A DNA stretch of 62,029 nt from Streptomyces scabichelini (GTDB lineage: Bacteria > Actinomycetota > Actinomycetes > Streptomycetales > Streptomycetaceae), in assembly GCF_011045015.1 (NCBI RefSeq), contig NZ_JAAKZY010000035.1, positions 1 to 62,029 on the forward strand, given 5' to 3'. A program made the position numbers and the translations under genes. Shown here in pieces: positions 27,156-35,629 of this stretch (its first letter is position 1; every line of letters begins with the position of its first letter). Under the pieces are notes generated by a model that saw only the letters and a list, made by a program, of their open reading frames with translations, was not told where the DNA came from and did not search any database.

Positions 27156-27908
27156 TCAGCGCCGCAGCTTGTACCCGAAGCCGCGGACCGTCTCCACGCG
27201 GTGAGCTCCGATCTTCCTGCGCAGCCGCTGCACACACAGGTCGACGACCCTCGTGTCACCGTCCCAGCCGTAGTCCCAGACGTTGCGCAGCAGGGTCTGG
27301 CGGTCCAGCACGATGCCGGGGTGCGCCGCGAACTCCAGCAGCAGCCGCAGCTCGGTCGGGGCCAGGGCGATTTCCTCGCCGTCCAGGCGGACTTCCAGAG
27401 CCGCGGGGTCGATCACCAGGTCGCCGAAGACCAGCAGGCGGGGCGCGGCGGGGCGCTCGGCCCCGCCGGCCTGTGCGGCGGGGACCGCGGTGGCCCTGCG
27501 CAGCAGCGAGCGGATCCGGGCCACCAGGACGGCGGTGTCGACGGGCTTGACCACGTAGTCGTCGGCACCGGATTCCAGGCCCGAGACCACGTCGAGGGAA
27601 TCGCCGCGCGCGGACATCATCAGGATCGGGTCCATGCTGGTCTCCCTGATCCGGCGGCACAGTCCAATCCCGTCCAGGCCCGGCAGCATCACGTCGAGCA
27701 GCAGTAGGTCATGGTGGGCCTCCCGGAAGAGCTCCAGACCAGTCAGCCCGTCGCCCGCCACGGTCACGTGGTAGCCGTAGCGTTCCAGGGCCATCGCGAC
27801 GGATCTGCGGATCACCGCGTCGTCCTCGACGAGGAGGATGGTCACTGCGGTCGCGGAAGGCGCAGCGGTTTGCGGAGCCTCAGGGTTCTCGTGGGCGGAA
27901 TCAGACAT
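27156..27908 (-). CDS. OmpR/PhoB-family response regulator
   Basis: This 250-aa protein has a receiver domain (VTILLVEDDAVIRRSVAMAL, LLLLDVMLPGLDGIGLCRRI with the phosphorylated Asp, MSARGD, YVVKPVDTAVLVARI) and a C-terminal winged helix (LAPTELRLLLEFAAHPGIVL, VVDLCVQRLRRKIGAHRVET, RGFGYKLRR). The ATG at 27908 is used; an in-frame ATG at 27914 is also possible. A 30-residue acidic/Ala-rich N-terminal extension precedes the receiver. It heads the envelope block. Three 11-bp-spaced TGATAC repeats lie 114 bp upstream, a spacing suited to a head-to-tail OmpR dimer, so autoregulation is likely. Confidence 0.9.
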   Translation of the reverse strand: MSDSAHENPEAPQTAAPSATAVTILLVEDDAVIRRSVAMALERYGYHVTVAGDGLTGLELFREAHHDLLLLDVMLPGLDGIGLCRRIRETSMDPILMMSARGDSLDVVSGLESGADDYVVKPVDTAVLVARIRSLLRRATAVPAAQAGGAERPAAPRLLVFGDLVIDPAALEVRLDGEEIALAPTELRLLLEFAAHPGIVLDRQTLLRNVWDYGWDGDTRVVDLCVQRLRRKIGAHRVETVRGFGYKLRR

Positions 27909-28021
27909 GTACATCCATCGTGAGAGGCGCCGGGGCCGGGGCTCCATCATGCCGTACGGGACAGCGGAACCCCGCGGGGTCCGGGAGCCCTTGAGCCCGC
28001 CACCGCAGGCCTGACCTGCGC

Positions 28022-28051
28022 TGATACGGGGGTGATACGGGGGTGATACAC
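28022..28051 (-). promoter_or_regulatory. three TGATAC direct repeats at 11-bp spacing
   Basis: TGATAC starts at 28022, 28033 and 28044, the first two within perfect 11-bp units TGATACGGGGG; the third extends to TGATACAC. One helical turn between repeats is the geometry of OmpR/PhoB boxes. In the direction of transcription the motif reads GTGTATCA, opposite to the two downstream sites. Confidence 0.6.
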
Positions 28052-28369
28052 CATCGCGCGGCAGCAGGGACGCGGTTGCGCCACCGTGGCCGCACGAATG
28101 TGGGCTGCGGTGGTCTGAAGCGCTAAGCCCTCGTCGCCCCTGGGTGGTCGGCTGACGGGGCATCGGGCACCGGCAGCGCATGAGATCTGAAGTCTTCCCG
28201 CAGATACCGGTAGTTCGTTAATCCGGTGGTGGTGTGGGTTGACGGCGGGTCGGGCTGGTCGTAGGCCGGTGGTACGAGTCAACTGCCGTGCTGGGGGCTG
28301 AGGATGACTGCTCGCCGGTTGAGTATCTGACCGGGTTGCTGGCGCCGCGGGAGCGGAACAAGACGATCA
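28052..28369. other. 318-bp gap, no gene recognised
   Basis: The left part is the upstream region of the response regulator. The right part merges into degraded ISL3 transposase sequence. No hairpin or family match was seen. Confidence 0.3.
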
Positions 28370-28680
28370 CCTGCCTGGCATGCACCGGCGCTGGAACGAA
28401 GGTGTCAGAAACGCCGTCCAGCTCTACCGCGAGATCCAACAACTGGGCTATCACGGTGGCGAGTTGGCCGTCCAGCGTCATCTGCGGCGCTACCGAACCG
28501 GGCGCGGACACGCACCCCCCAAGCCGCCGTCGGTCTGCGAGGTCAACTCCTGGATCACGACCCATCCCGAGACCCTCCGGGACCAGGACGCCGACAAGCT
28601 CCACCGCCTGCGCAAACGGGATCCCGAGCTCGACCGGCTCACCCTCCATGTCAGGAAGTTCGCCGCGATGATGACCGCAC
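28370..28680 (+). pseudogene. ISL3-family transposase fragment
   Basis: The frame reads LHRRWNEG-like MHRRWNEGVRNAVQLYREIQ, then QLGYHGGELAVQRHLRRYRT, VCEVNSWITTHPETLRDQDA and HVRKFAAMMT. This matches the middle-to-C-terminal part of ISL3 transposases. Homology ends abruptly at about 28675, where it meets the maleylacetate reductase fragment on the other strand. Neither terminal repeat nor the catalytic end is seen. Confidence 0.7.
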
Positions 28681-28684
28681 GCAG

Positions 28685-29027
28685 GGCAGCCCGGTCTCGA
28701 AGGCGACGGCCTTGGCCGTGCCCACGGCCGAGCCGCCGCCGATGCTCAGCAGGCAGTCCGCGTCGATCTCCCGGGCCAGGGCGGTGGCCGGCCTCGCGGA
28801 TCCGCCGGCACGTGCCGGCGGACATCGGTGACGTGCCCGGCGATGCGGTCGGCGATCAGGCCGAGCAGGTCCTCCCGCGACTTCCGCTCGCGCGGGCTGG
28901 CCACCAGCAGGACGCGTCGAGCTTGAAGACGGTCGAGTTCGGCGGCCAGTTCGGCTTGTGCCACTCCGGTGCCGTACACGACGCGCGGTCCGAGCAGCGT
29001 GAAGGTGTAGGCGGCCCGCCGGGGCTC
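28685..29027 (-). pseudogene. maleylacetate reductase fragment (iron-type alcohol dehydrogenase family)
   Basis: The N-terminal piece reads YTFTLLGPRVVYGTGVAQAE, then LDRLQARRVLLVASPRE, typical of maleylacetate reductases. After a frameshift another frame continues with ATALAREIDADCLLSIGGGS, AVGTAKAVAFETGLP, the NAD-binding GGGS motif. It is cut at about 28685 by the ISL3 fragment. Intact enzymes reduce maleylacetate to 3-oxoadipate in resorcinol and chloroaromatic degradation. Its N-terminus is fused in frame to the tail of a broken FAD oxidoreductase. Confidence 0.7.
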
Positions 29028-30027
29028 GAGTTGCCACTCGGCCGGATTCCCGCTGCCAGGATGGTATTCACTCGGCCAGGCGCCGAGTGCGACACTCGCG
29101 GGACCGATCGCGCCGGCGACGAGTTGCTCGTCGCTCAGCGGGGTGGTTGCCGCCAGATGACGGCTCTGCCGGATGCCCAGTTCCGGTCCGGTCGAGACGA
29201 TGTAGGCGTCCTCGCAGCCTGGCAGTCCGCGCAGCACCTCGAGGTACGCCCACGCCTGCCTGCGTGCGTGGCGCGTTGCCTCCGTATAGGACCAGGCCTG
29301 GAGCGGGTCGAGATCCTCGTCCGCGAGATAGGCGATGACGTCCCCGGAGACCGGCAGAACACCGATGAAGCCGGAACTCGACGTGATCGGAAGCGTGCCG
29401 TCCACCGCCGCGGACCGGACGGCGTTACGGATCATTTCCAGTTCGGGGCGTGCGTCCCCGGAGAAGCCGGAGAACCGAATCGACATCGTCGCGGTCTGCG
29501 TCCGCCCTTCCGCGCCGACTTCGACCGTGGCGCCCGCGAGTGCCGAGAGGGTGCCGTCGCCGCTTGCGTCGACTTAGGCGTCTGCCGTCGCGGTGTGGTG
29601 GTGACCGCCGAAGTCGACGTACTCGACCGTCCGGACCTGGTCGTCGTCGCGTTGCGCACCGATGACGGCGGCGCCGAGGACAACCTCCGCACCTGCCTGT
29701 GCCACGAGGTCGTCCATGGCCCGCTTCAGGGCTTCCGGGTCGAACAGCGGAACCGTCCACTGTCCGGCGACGACGCCGTACCGGCTCACGCCCCCGAGTT
29801 CGGAAAGCCGAGCGAGGGCGCGGTCGGCGACCCCGCCGACCGCCTTCTTCGAACGGCCGTCGCAGGTGAACAGGCCGCAGTAGCCGAGCACGTTGCGCAG
29901 CGTCGCCGCGCCGCCGAGCGCGCTTGACCGCTCGATCAGCAGAGTGCGCCCACCGCCGCCGCCGCACCGGCGGTGCCACCACCGACCACGACCACGTCGC
30001 ATCTTTCGACTTCCCCGAGCGCGCCCA
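29028..30027 (-). pseudogene. FAD-dependent oxidoreductase, broken paralogue of the gene at 30938
   Basis: The N-terminus reads CDVVVVGGGTAGAAAAVGA, then a small deletion/frameshift before TLLIERSSALGGAATLRNVL. A TAA stop at about 29575 interrupts the frame (TATADA-stop-VDASGDGT). Homology continues through SFTGFIGVL-like GFIGVLPVSGDVIAYLADED and VSTGPELGIRQSRHLAATTP to ALGAWPSEYHPGSGNPAEW, then jumps into the maleylacetate reductase fragment. The parallel with the intact copy at 30938-32329 is close through its whole length. At least three lesions make it dead. Confidence 0.85.
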
Positions 30028-30095
30028 TGCGTCGCCTTTCACTCAGCCCCGGTGGAACCCGGGCGGCAGCGACACTACGACTTGGGCTTTCCTGC

Positions 30096-30120
30096 AGTAA
30101 GTACCTACCTTTTTGTAAGG
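30096..30120. promoter_or_regulatory. AAGTA...TTTTTGTAAG operator-like element before the FAD pseudogene
   Basis: The stretch contains AAGTACCTAC, CTTTTT and GTAAGG and lies about 70 bp upstream of the FAD pseudogene start. A closely similar arrangement (AAGTAGCCAC, TTTTTA, GTAAGC) lies upstream of the NmrA gene at 33481. A shared HxlR-type binding site is plausible. Confidence 0.45.
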
Positions 30121-30177
30121 AAGGTGCGAATCAGAACGCTACGGCACATCCGCAGGTGGCCAACAGCGATGGCGGCG

Positions 30178-30570
30178 TCAGGACGGGCTGCGCCGAACGT
30201 TGGTCCTGGCGTAGCACTCCCGGGCCGCGATGACATCAGCTGTGTGGCTGATCGACCAGTCCCGGAGGGCGGCGAGCGGACCGCGCAGGGTCGCCCCCAA
30301 GGCCGTCAACCGATACTCGACCCTGGGCGGGACCTCGGGATATACCTGCCTGGAGACCAGGCCGTCTTCTTCGAGATGACGCAGCGTCTGGGTAAGCATC
30401 TTGTCGCTGACGCCCTCGATCTGGTCGCGGATCGCGGCGAAGCGGTGGGGACGCCGGTCGGCGAGCTGCCCCAGCACCAGGACGGTCCATTTACCGCCGA
30501 TGCGATTGAGCAGATCACGCGAGGGGCATTCCCGCGCATACGGATCCCAGGACGGTTCGGTGCTTGTCAC
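30178..30570 (-). CDS. HxlR-family transcriptional regulator
   Basis: This 130-aa protein has the complete HxlR winged helix: CPSRDLLNRIGGKWTVLVLG with the conserved N-terminal Cys, RPHRFAAIRDQIEGVSDKML, TQTLRHLEEDGLVSRQVYPE and VPPRVEYRLTALGATL. HxlR proteins act as dimers and often sense aldehydes, quinones or diamide through that Cys. It is divergent from an NmrA-like remnant and lies among FAD oxidoreductase genes, a usual setting for a quinone or electrophile response. Two operator-like repeats lie in its upstream region. Confidence 0.88.
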   Translation of the reverse strand: MTSTEPSWDPYARECPSRDLLNRIGGKWTVLVLGQLADRRPHRFAAIRDQIEGVSDKMLTQTLRHLEEDGLVSRQVYPEVPPRVEYRLTALGATLRGPLAALRDWSISHTADVIAARECYARTNVRRSPS

Positions 30571-30587
30571 GACGTCCAGTATAAGCG

Positions 30588-30600
30588 GTTAGCAGCTAAC
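30588..30600. promoter_or_regulatory. 13-bp palindrome in the hxlR promoter
   Basis: GTTAGCAGCTAAC is a perfect inverted repeat around a central A, 18 bp upstream of the HxlR start. Just beyond it (30610-30628) GTACTT and AAGT form a second, looser inverted repeat. Confidence 0.5.
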
Positions 30601-30674
30601 TTCCAGGTCGGTACTTCCCGCAGGTAAGTCAGGCAAGTTAGGTAGGGGCCAGTGAGTCTCATCGACCAGAGAAG

Positions 30675-30830
30675 GGGAAGCGCATACCGATACTGTTCAC
30701 AGGGGCTGTCGGGCGCCCCGGCCGCCAGGGAACCGGGCAGTTGCTGGAACCCGGCGTGGCCGCGGATCGGATCGTGGCTAGCGGCCGCAGCGCAACGAGG
30801 TGCGTCGGACTTACCCACGAGAGCGGGGCA
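30675..30830 (+). pseudogene. NmrA-like oxidoreductase fragment
   Basis: A plus-strand frame reads IPILFTGAVGRPGRQGTGQL, LEPGVAADRIVASGRSA, the N-terminal NADP-binding part of an NmrA/QOR2-like SDR, parallel to the intact gene at 32559-33419 (SIAVTGATGRLG, ASKIIATGRD). Homology ends after about 40 residues. The position, divergent from hxlR, is where the regulated gene usually lies, so the intact copy further right may have been separated from its regulator by rearrangement. Confidence 0.55.
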
Positions 30831-30937
30831 TGCGCGCGCCGCCTCCACTTCGTCGGCCCGGGAACTGTCGCTGCCGACTCGGTCGCCGGGTCAGGCCGAG
30901 GCGCGCTCTGTGCGGACGCGATGGACGGAGCTGCCGC

Positions 30938-32329
30938 GTGAGGACGCCCGAGAGACCCGCGCCCAATGCCGGCACCCCTCCGGCCGACGACGCCAACCGC
31001 ACTGATCCTGCCGGTCACCACGGCCGTTCTGGTCGAGGTGGTCAATCGGGTCGTCCCCGTCGTTCCGCCCCGCATTACGACGTGGTCGTGGTCGGCGGCG
31101 GCACCGCAGGGGTCGCAGCCGCCTGCGGTGCCGCCCGATCCGGGGCGCGCACCCTGCTGCTCGAACGCTCCACCGCCCTCGGCGGTGCGGCGACCATACG
31201 AAACGTCCTGGGCTACTGCGGGCTGTGGACATGTGAGCCCACCCCGCGAAAAGCCGTCGGCGGTGTTGCCGACGACCTGCTCACCGCGCTGCGCAGGCTG
31301 GGCGGGGTCAGCGAGATGGCCGTGGTCGGCCGCGATTACTGGGCAGTCGTCTTCCTCGATCCGGAAGCCGGCAAGCGCGCACTCGACCAACTCTGCGCCG
31401 ACAGCGGCGTCGACGTCCGACTCTCCGCAACCCTGATCGCGGTCGACCGCGACGGCGATACCCTTCGCGGGATCACCTACGTCGACTATGCGGGCAACCA
31501 CATCATCGCCACCGCCACCGCCGTCGTCGATACCAGCGGCGACGCCACCGCCACCGCGCTGGCCGGCGCGGAATTCACCATCGGCGCGGCCGGCCGCCTC
31601 CAGACGGCCACCATGGCCACCCGCTACAGCGGCATCGCCCCGGACGCGGACGTCACGCCCGACACCGTCGCGGCAGCCGTCCGCCAAGCCCAGCGCGAGG
31701 GTCTTCCCGACCTCACCTCCTCGAGCGGCTTCGTCATGCGGCTGCCCCTCTCCGCAGACGTGGTCGTCTACCTGGCCGACGAAGACCTCAACCCACTCGA
31801 CCCGGTCGCCTATACCGCGGCGACCCAACACGCCCGCAGGCAAGCCTGGGCCCATCTTGAGGTGCTGCGTCGCATTCCTGGCTGTGCATCGGCATACATC
31901 GTCTCCACCGGTCCAGAACTGGGCATCCGCCAGTCACGCCACCTCACCGCGCACACTCCCCTGCGCGACAACACGCTCCACAACGGCATCACGCAGCCAG
32001 AGAGCATCGCGCTCGGCGCCTGGCCGAGCGAGTTCCACCCCGGGACAGGTGAGCCGTCCGAATGGGTAGGGATCGGCGGTGACCGCGTATTCGGCATCAC
32101 CTTGGACAACCTGCGAAGCGCCGACACAGCCAACCTCTTCGCAGCCGGACGGATGCTCGGCGGCGACCGTGTCATCGGCGCGTCCGTCCGAGTCATGGGC
32201 ACCGCACTGGCGACCGGCCACGCCGCCGGTATCGCCGCGGCGCTCATGAGTGACTCCGCGGACGACCTCGGTGCCCGGACTCGGCAGGAACTCGGGGCGC
32301 AGGGCGCGCTCCTGACGCTTGATAAGTGA
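30938..32329 (+). CDS. FAD-dependent oxidoreductase
   Basis: From GTG 30938 (GGAG 8 bp upstream) the protein is 463 aa. After a low-complexity N-terminus of about 45 residues the dinucleotide fold begins (HYDVVVVGGGTAGVAAACGA, LLLERSTALGGAATIRNVLG). Later blocks are VVDTSGDATATALAGAEFTI, VSTGPELGIRQSRHLTAHTP and the C-terminal FAD-binding block LFAAGRMLGGDRVIGASVRV. This matches the FAD_oxidored family (PF12831). The substrate is unknown. A broken paralogue lies on the opposite strand at 29028-30027. A strong stem-loop at 32517 probably ends the transcript. Confidence 0.82.
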   Translation: MRTPERPAPNAGTPPADDANRTDPAGHHGRSGRGGQSGRPRRSAPHYDVVVVGGGTAGVAAACGAARSGARTLLLERSTALGGAATIRNVLGYCGLWTCEPTPRKAVGGVADDLLTALRRLGGVSEMAVVGRDYWAVVFLDPEAGKRALDQLCADSGVDVRLSATLIAVDRDGDTLRGITYVDYAGNHIIATATAVVDTSGDATATALAGAEFTIGAAGRLQTATMATRYSGIAPDADVTPDTVAAAVRQAQREGLPDLTSSSGFVMRLPLSADVVVYLADEDLNPLDPVAYTAATQHARRQAWAHLEVLRRIPGCASAYIVSTGPELGIRQSRHLTAHTPLRDNTLHNGITQPESIALGAWPSEFHPGTGEPSEWVGIGGDRVFGITLDNLRSADTANLFAAGRMLGGDRVIGASVRVMGTALATGHAAGIAAALMSDSADDLGARTRQELGAQGALLTLDK

Positions 32330-32516
32330 CTCACGCTGCCCGCTCCTTGGGGGCGCACGCGTCGGCACGAAGCGGGACGTCCGTGCCGATGCGAACAGGA
32401 GGCATCCGAATCGCCAGTCATGGCCGACTGAAGAGACGTGACGGGGCCACCTCGTATCGCGGTTGTGCCAGTCAATCAGGGTGGCGACTGGGAGGGAATG
32501 CGCCGTCCACAACACC

Positions 32517-32546
32517 GGCCCGCGAACCTCGTGGGGTTCGCGGGCC
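32517..32546. terminator. bidirectional terminator-like hairpin
   Basis: GGCCCGCGAACC and GGTTCGCGGGCC form a perfect 12-bp stem with a 6-nt loop between the convergent FAD oxidoreductase (stop 32329) and NmrA gene (stop 32559). No T-run follows, as is usual in Streptomyces. Confidence 0.8.
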
Positions 32547-32558
32547 GTGGCGGAGAGG

Positions 32559-33419
32559 TTACTGGGCGAGCGCGGCCGCGATCGCCTCGGCAGGGGTGGT
32601 GGTCCTCCGGCCGAGGAGGCCGCGCAGGTCGCCTGTGTCGGCGAGCAGTTCTCCGCGGCCCAGGCCGAGGTCGGAGTCGGCAAAGACGTGAGCGAGGCCC
32701 TCCGGCACGCCCACTCCGACCAGTAGGGCGATGAATTCGTCTGTGGGCAGGTCGGTGTAGACGATGTTCTGGCCGGTGGCGGCAGACACGTGCGCGGCCA
32801 GCTCGGTGAGCGTGAACGCTTCGTCGCCGCCGAGCTCGTACACCGCTCCGAGGTGCCCGTCAGCGGTCAGGACGGTCGCGGCGGCCTCGGCGTAGTCAGC
32901 GATGGTCGCGGCGTTGACCCGTCCTTCGCCGGCGGCACCGGCGATGCTGCCGTGCTGTTGGTACAGCGGCAGCTGGGAGGTGTAGTTCTCCAGGTACCAG
33001 CCATTGCGCAGGATCGTGAACGGGATCGTGGCGGCCCGCAGGTACCGCTCGGTCTCCCGGTGCGCCTCGGCTAGGAGCATGCGCGCGGATTCGGCGTTGG
33101 CGGTGCTCGTGTACACCAGGTGTGACACGCCTGCCGCCTTGGCGGCATCGATGGCGCGGCGATGGTTGCCGATCCGCTCGCTGGGCGTGGTGGTGGAGAC
33201 GAGCAGCAGCTTTTCCGCGCCGTCGAAGGCCGCGGCGAGGCTCTCGGTGTCCGCGAAGTCGGCGCGGCGCACGCTGACACCGCGGTCGGCCAAGTCCTTG
33301 ATCTTTTCAGTGTCGCGGCCGGTGGCGATGATCTTCGACGCCGGTACGCCGCGGCGCAGCAGCGTCTCGACGGCGTGACGGCCGAGGCGGCCAGTAGCAC
33401 CGGTAACGGCGATGGACAT
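32559..33419 (-). CDS. NmrA-family NAD(P)-dependent oxidoreductase
   Basis: This 286-aa protein starts at ATG 33419. The motif AVTGATGRLGRHAVETLL is the NADP-binding loop of atypical SDRs; YTSTANAESARMLLAEAHRE and ILRNGWYLENY follow as in NmrA/QOR2-like quinone oxidoreductases. The segment FTLTELAAHVSAATGQNIVY is the usual C-terminal domain. Such enzymes reduce quinones or sense redox state and are commonly controlled by HxlR regulators. An operator-like element similar to that before the FAD pseudogene lies about 60 bp upstream. Confidence 0.85.
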   Translation of the reverse strand: MSIAVTGATGRLGRHAVETLLRRGVPASKIIATGRDTEKIKDLADRGVSVRRADFADTESLAAAFDGAEKLLLVSTTTPSERIGNHRRAIDAAKAAGVSHLVYTSTANAESARMLLAEAHRETERYLRAATIPFTILRNGWYLENYTSQLPLYQQHGSIAGAAGEGRVNAATIADYAEAAATVLTADGHLGAVYELGGDEAFTLTELAAHVSAATGQNIVYTDLPTDEFIALLVGVGVPEGLAHVFADSDLGLGRGELLADTGDLRGLLGRRTTTPAEAIAAALAQ

Positions 33420-33480
33420 GTGGTGTCTCCTTCGGACTGGGTGTTTCCACCGCCAGTACACCGACGTAACTCTCTCTTGG

Positions 33481-33507
33481 GAAGTAGCCACTTTTTAGTA
33501 AGCTACT
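33481..33507. promoter_or_regulatory. operator-like element upstream of the NmrA gene
   Basis: AAGTAGCCAC, TTTTTA and GTAAGCTAC follow one another; GTAGC and GCTAC are inverted arms. About 20 of 26 positions agree with the element at 30096-30120. A likely HxlR site, by inference. Confidence 0.5.
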
Positions 33508-33515
33508 CACCCGCC

Positions 33516-34490
33516 CAGGTCCCGTTCGGGTCCCTGGGAGCGCAGACGCTGGTGTGGAAGCTGGCTGCCCGCATCCAGTACGCGAGTGCCGGAGCCCATG
33601 GGCGAGCCTTCCATGCCAGTGAACTGCCCGCCCTGTACGAGCAGTTCGTCGAGGAGTTGCAGGCCTTTCCCCTGGTTCCCGACGTCTACTGGCCGCATGG
33701 CGGCGAACCGGAGCTGACGGGCGAGCAGCGCGTGCGGCTGGTAACGGGCTTCTCCGGGGCCGGGAATCCACACTGGGCGGCGCACGCCGCCGCCCGGTGC
33801 CCGCTCCCGGTCACCTACTTCGATGCCGGCCAGATGCCGCCCGCGGTGGTGCCCGGTGCGCTGGCCCGGGAGGTTGCTGCCCGGCACCTGAGCGGGCCCG
33901 ACGCCGTGAGCCTGCCGAGCGGGGCCGGCATCGACGTCCTTCGGGCCGTGCACGGCCGACTGGCCCACGACGGCGCAGCCATCGCGGTCGTCATCGACAA
34001 CGTGCACGACCTCCCATCCGACGACGCACGGCTGCTTGTCCAGGCGCTGCCGACGGCCCGGATCACGCTGCTGGGCCACCCCCACCCGGAGCAGACCGCG
34101 CTCGCCGCGCATCTGGGTGTCTCCGCCGAGTCCTTGCCCGGCTGGGACACCGACACCGTGGCCGCCGTCTTCGCTGCCGAAGACTGCACCCTGGACTACC
34201 CCACCGCACAGCGGGTCTTGGCGCTCACAGCTGGTTTGCCGCTGTACGTCCTCAACTCCGCGGCGCTCACCCGCACTCTCTACGCAGGTGACGGTGCCGC
34301 CTTCTGCGCGGCGGTGCAGGAGCAGACCCACCTCGCCCCCACGGCCCAGGAACGCATCCTGGCAGAGACCTTCGGGCACCTTTCCGTGCTGGTACGCACG
34401 ATGGCCGGCCTCATGGCCAGCGCCGAAGTTCCCCTGAGCAGCCCGGAATTGCAGCAGCTGGCGGCAGCCGCGGGACCGACACGTCCTGAG
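33516..34490 (+). pseudogene. STAND-type NTPase fragment
   Basis: An open frame without its own start or end reads VTGFSGAGNPHWAAHAAARC in the P-loop position (no GKS), then VTYFDAGQMPPAVVPGALAR, AIAVVIDNVHDLPSDDARLL (Walker B-like) and ALPTARITLLGHPHPEQTAL, and helical-domain residues to about 34480. It looks like the central part of a signalling ATPase like the one at 3093 but without a valid nucleotide loop. At its right end it runs into the SRPBCC gene on the opposite strand. Confidence 0.55.
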
Positions 34491-34902
34491 CCAGGATGCC
34501 CTCCACGAGGGCCTTCAGGTTCGCCACGGAAGCGGTCTCCGTGTCTGCGGTCACCACCCCGCTCGGCGCCTCGTCCGTGTTGTTGAAGACTCGGCGGAAG
34601 AGGGTGCCTTCGGGGACCTCCGCGAAGGTGTACGAGATGGAGCCGGGCAGGTCCACGAGCTCGATCGTGACTCGCTTGCCACGCTCGTGCTCCGCCACCC
34701 TCCAGGCGAGTTCCACCGTGCCGTCCGCGGTCCGGATGAACTCGGTGAACTCGTCGCCAGGGAGGAACGGACGGTCGATGGTCCCGGTGACGGACCTGGT
34801 CAGCACATGCCACTTGGGCCAGAATCGGACCTGGGTGACGATATCGAACACCTGCTGGACGGGGCCGTTGATGGTCGTTTCCAACGGGATGGAGGAGGTC
34901 AT
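34411..34902 (-). CDS. SRPBCC-family (polyketide cyclase/dehydrase-like) protein
   Basis: This 163-aa protein starts at an ATG after GGGGGAG. The START-like fold is readable: SIPLETTINGPVQQVFDIVT, FWPKWHVLTRSVTGTID, VELAWRVAEHERGKRVTIEL, GTLFRRVFNNTDEA and the long C-terminal helix VANLKALVEGILAQ. The last 25 or so residues (VPRLPPAAAIPGCS...) are read from the neighbouring NTPase fragment, so the normal stop has been replaced. The core is intact and might bind a hydrophobic ligand. No partner genes indicate the ligand. Confidence 0.7.
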   Translation of the reverse strand: MTSSIPLETTINGPVQQVFDIVTQVRFWPKWHVLTRSVTGTIDRPFLPGDEFTEFIRTADGTVELAWRVAEHERGKRVTIELVDLPGSISYTFAEVPEGTLFRRVFNNTDEAPSGVVTADTETASVANLKALVEGILAQDVSVPRLPPAAAIPGCSGELRRWP

Positions 34903-34914
34903 GTCGCTCCCCCG

Positions 34915-35086
34915 TCCCTGCGGACCTGTCGCTGGCGAGCTTCGACAACTGCTTCCTCGCCAAGACCCGCCGCCTCTCCCTCACCAGCGTCGACATCGGC
35001 GCCCACGAGGTGGGCCGACGCGTCACCCGAGCCCCGCTCGACTGGACTCCCGCCGAGAACGGCAGCTTGACCGACCCACGCTCTTG
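34915..35086 (+). pseudogene. unrecognised coding fragment
   Basis: A plus-strand frame without a start reads ADLSLASFDNCFLAKTRRLS, LTSVDIGAHEVGRRVTRAPL, DWTPAENGSL, ending at a stop at 35084-35086. The composition looks like real protein but I recognise no family. Probably the 3' end of a deleted gene. Confidence 0.3.
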
Positions 35087-35629
35087 AAACGGCACCCAAA
35101 TCCGCGATGAACGGGGCTTCTCGCCTGCGTCGCGACCCACCTGACACTCCATCACAATCGGACACGGCCCGAGCCCAAGCCGGGCTGCTCCTGGCCCGGC
35201 AGGTTCAAACAGTCGCTATACATAGGTCCGCCACCCCCTTGGCCTGCACTTATGTGCCACAGGGCCCAAAGAGCGGCGAATTCGACCCGGATTCGACCCC
35301 ACGGCCTCATTTCACGGCGACGCGCACGCCTGATCAGCGATGACGCAACTTCTGCCGGTGTACCAACGAATTGCGGAAACTTAATCACCACAAGAGCCCC
35401 AATTAGGATCAATCTCGTAAGTCAACAACCCTGAAGCGGACACGCAGCCCAGCGATGCAGACACAGTGCCGCGTGTTGGCCCGAGCCCATCCCGACTCAA
35501 CCCCACGAGGGACTACATACCCTGAACAGGCCTTTTACCGATCTGCTTCCGTGAGGCGGAAGAGGTATTGCGGCGCAGTGACGCCCTTCCGGAAGATGTC
35601 GTCATCACCCAACGACGGGAGCCGCAGCC
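35087..35629. other. 543-bp gap before the vanA gene
   Basis: No gene is seen. The stretch is AT-richer than its surroundings (for example GCTATACATAGG near 35214 and AATTAGGATCAATC near 35401), so it may hold the promoters for vanA. A GGGAG ribosome-binding site sits directly before the ATG at 35630. It also marks the change from debris to compact gene order. Confidence 0.4.

Noticed and set aside
21261..27908. A vanRS/vanHAX glycopeptide-resistance cluster
   Set aside because: No VanH, VanA ligase or VanX motifs are present. Only the EEP protein resembles VanJ and the kinase sensor region is not VanS-like.
28022..28051. CRISPR-like or iteron array
   Set aside because: Only three 6-bp repeats at 11-bp spacing with no spacers; it fits a regulator-binding site.
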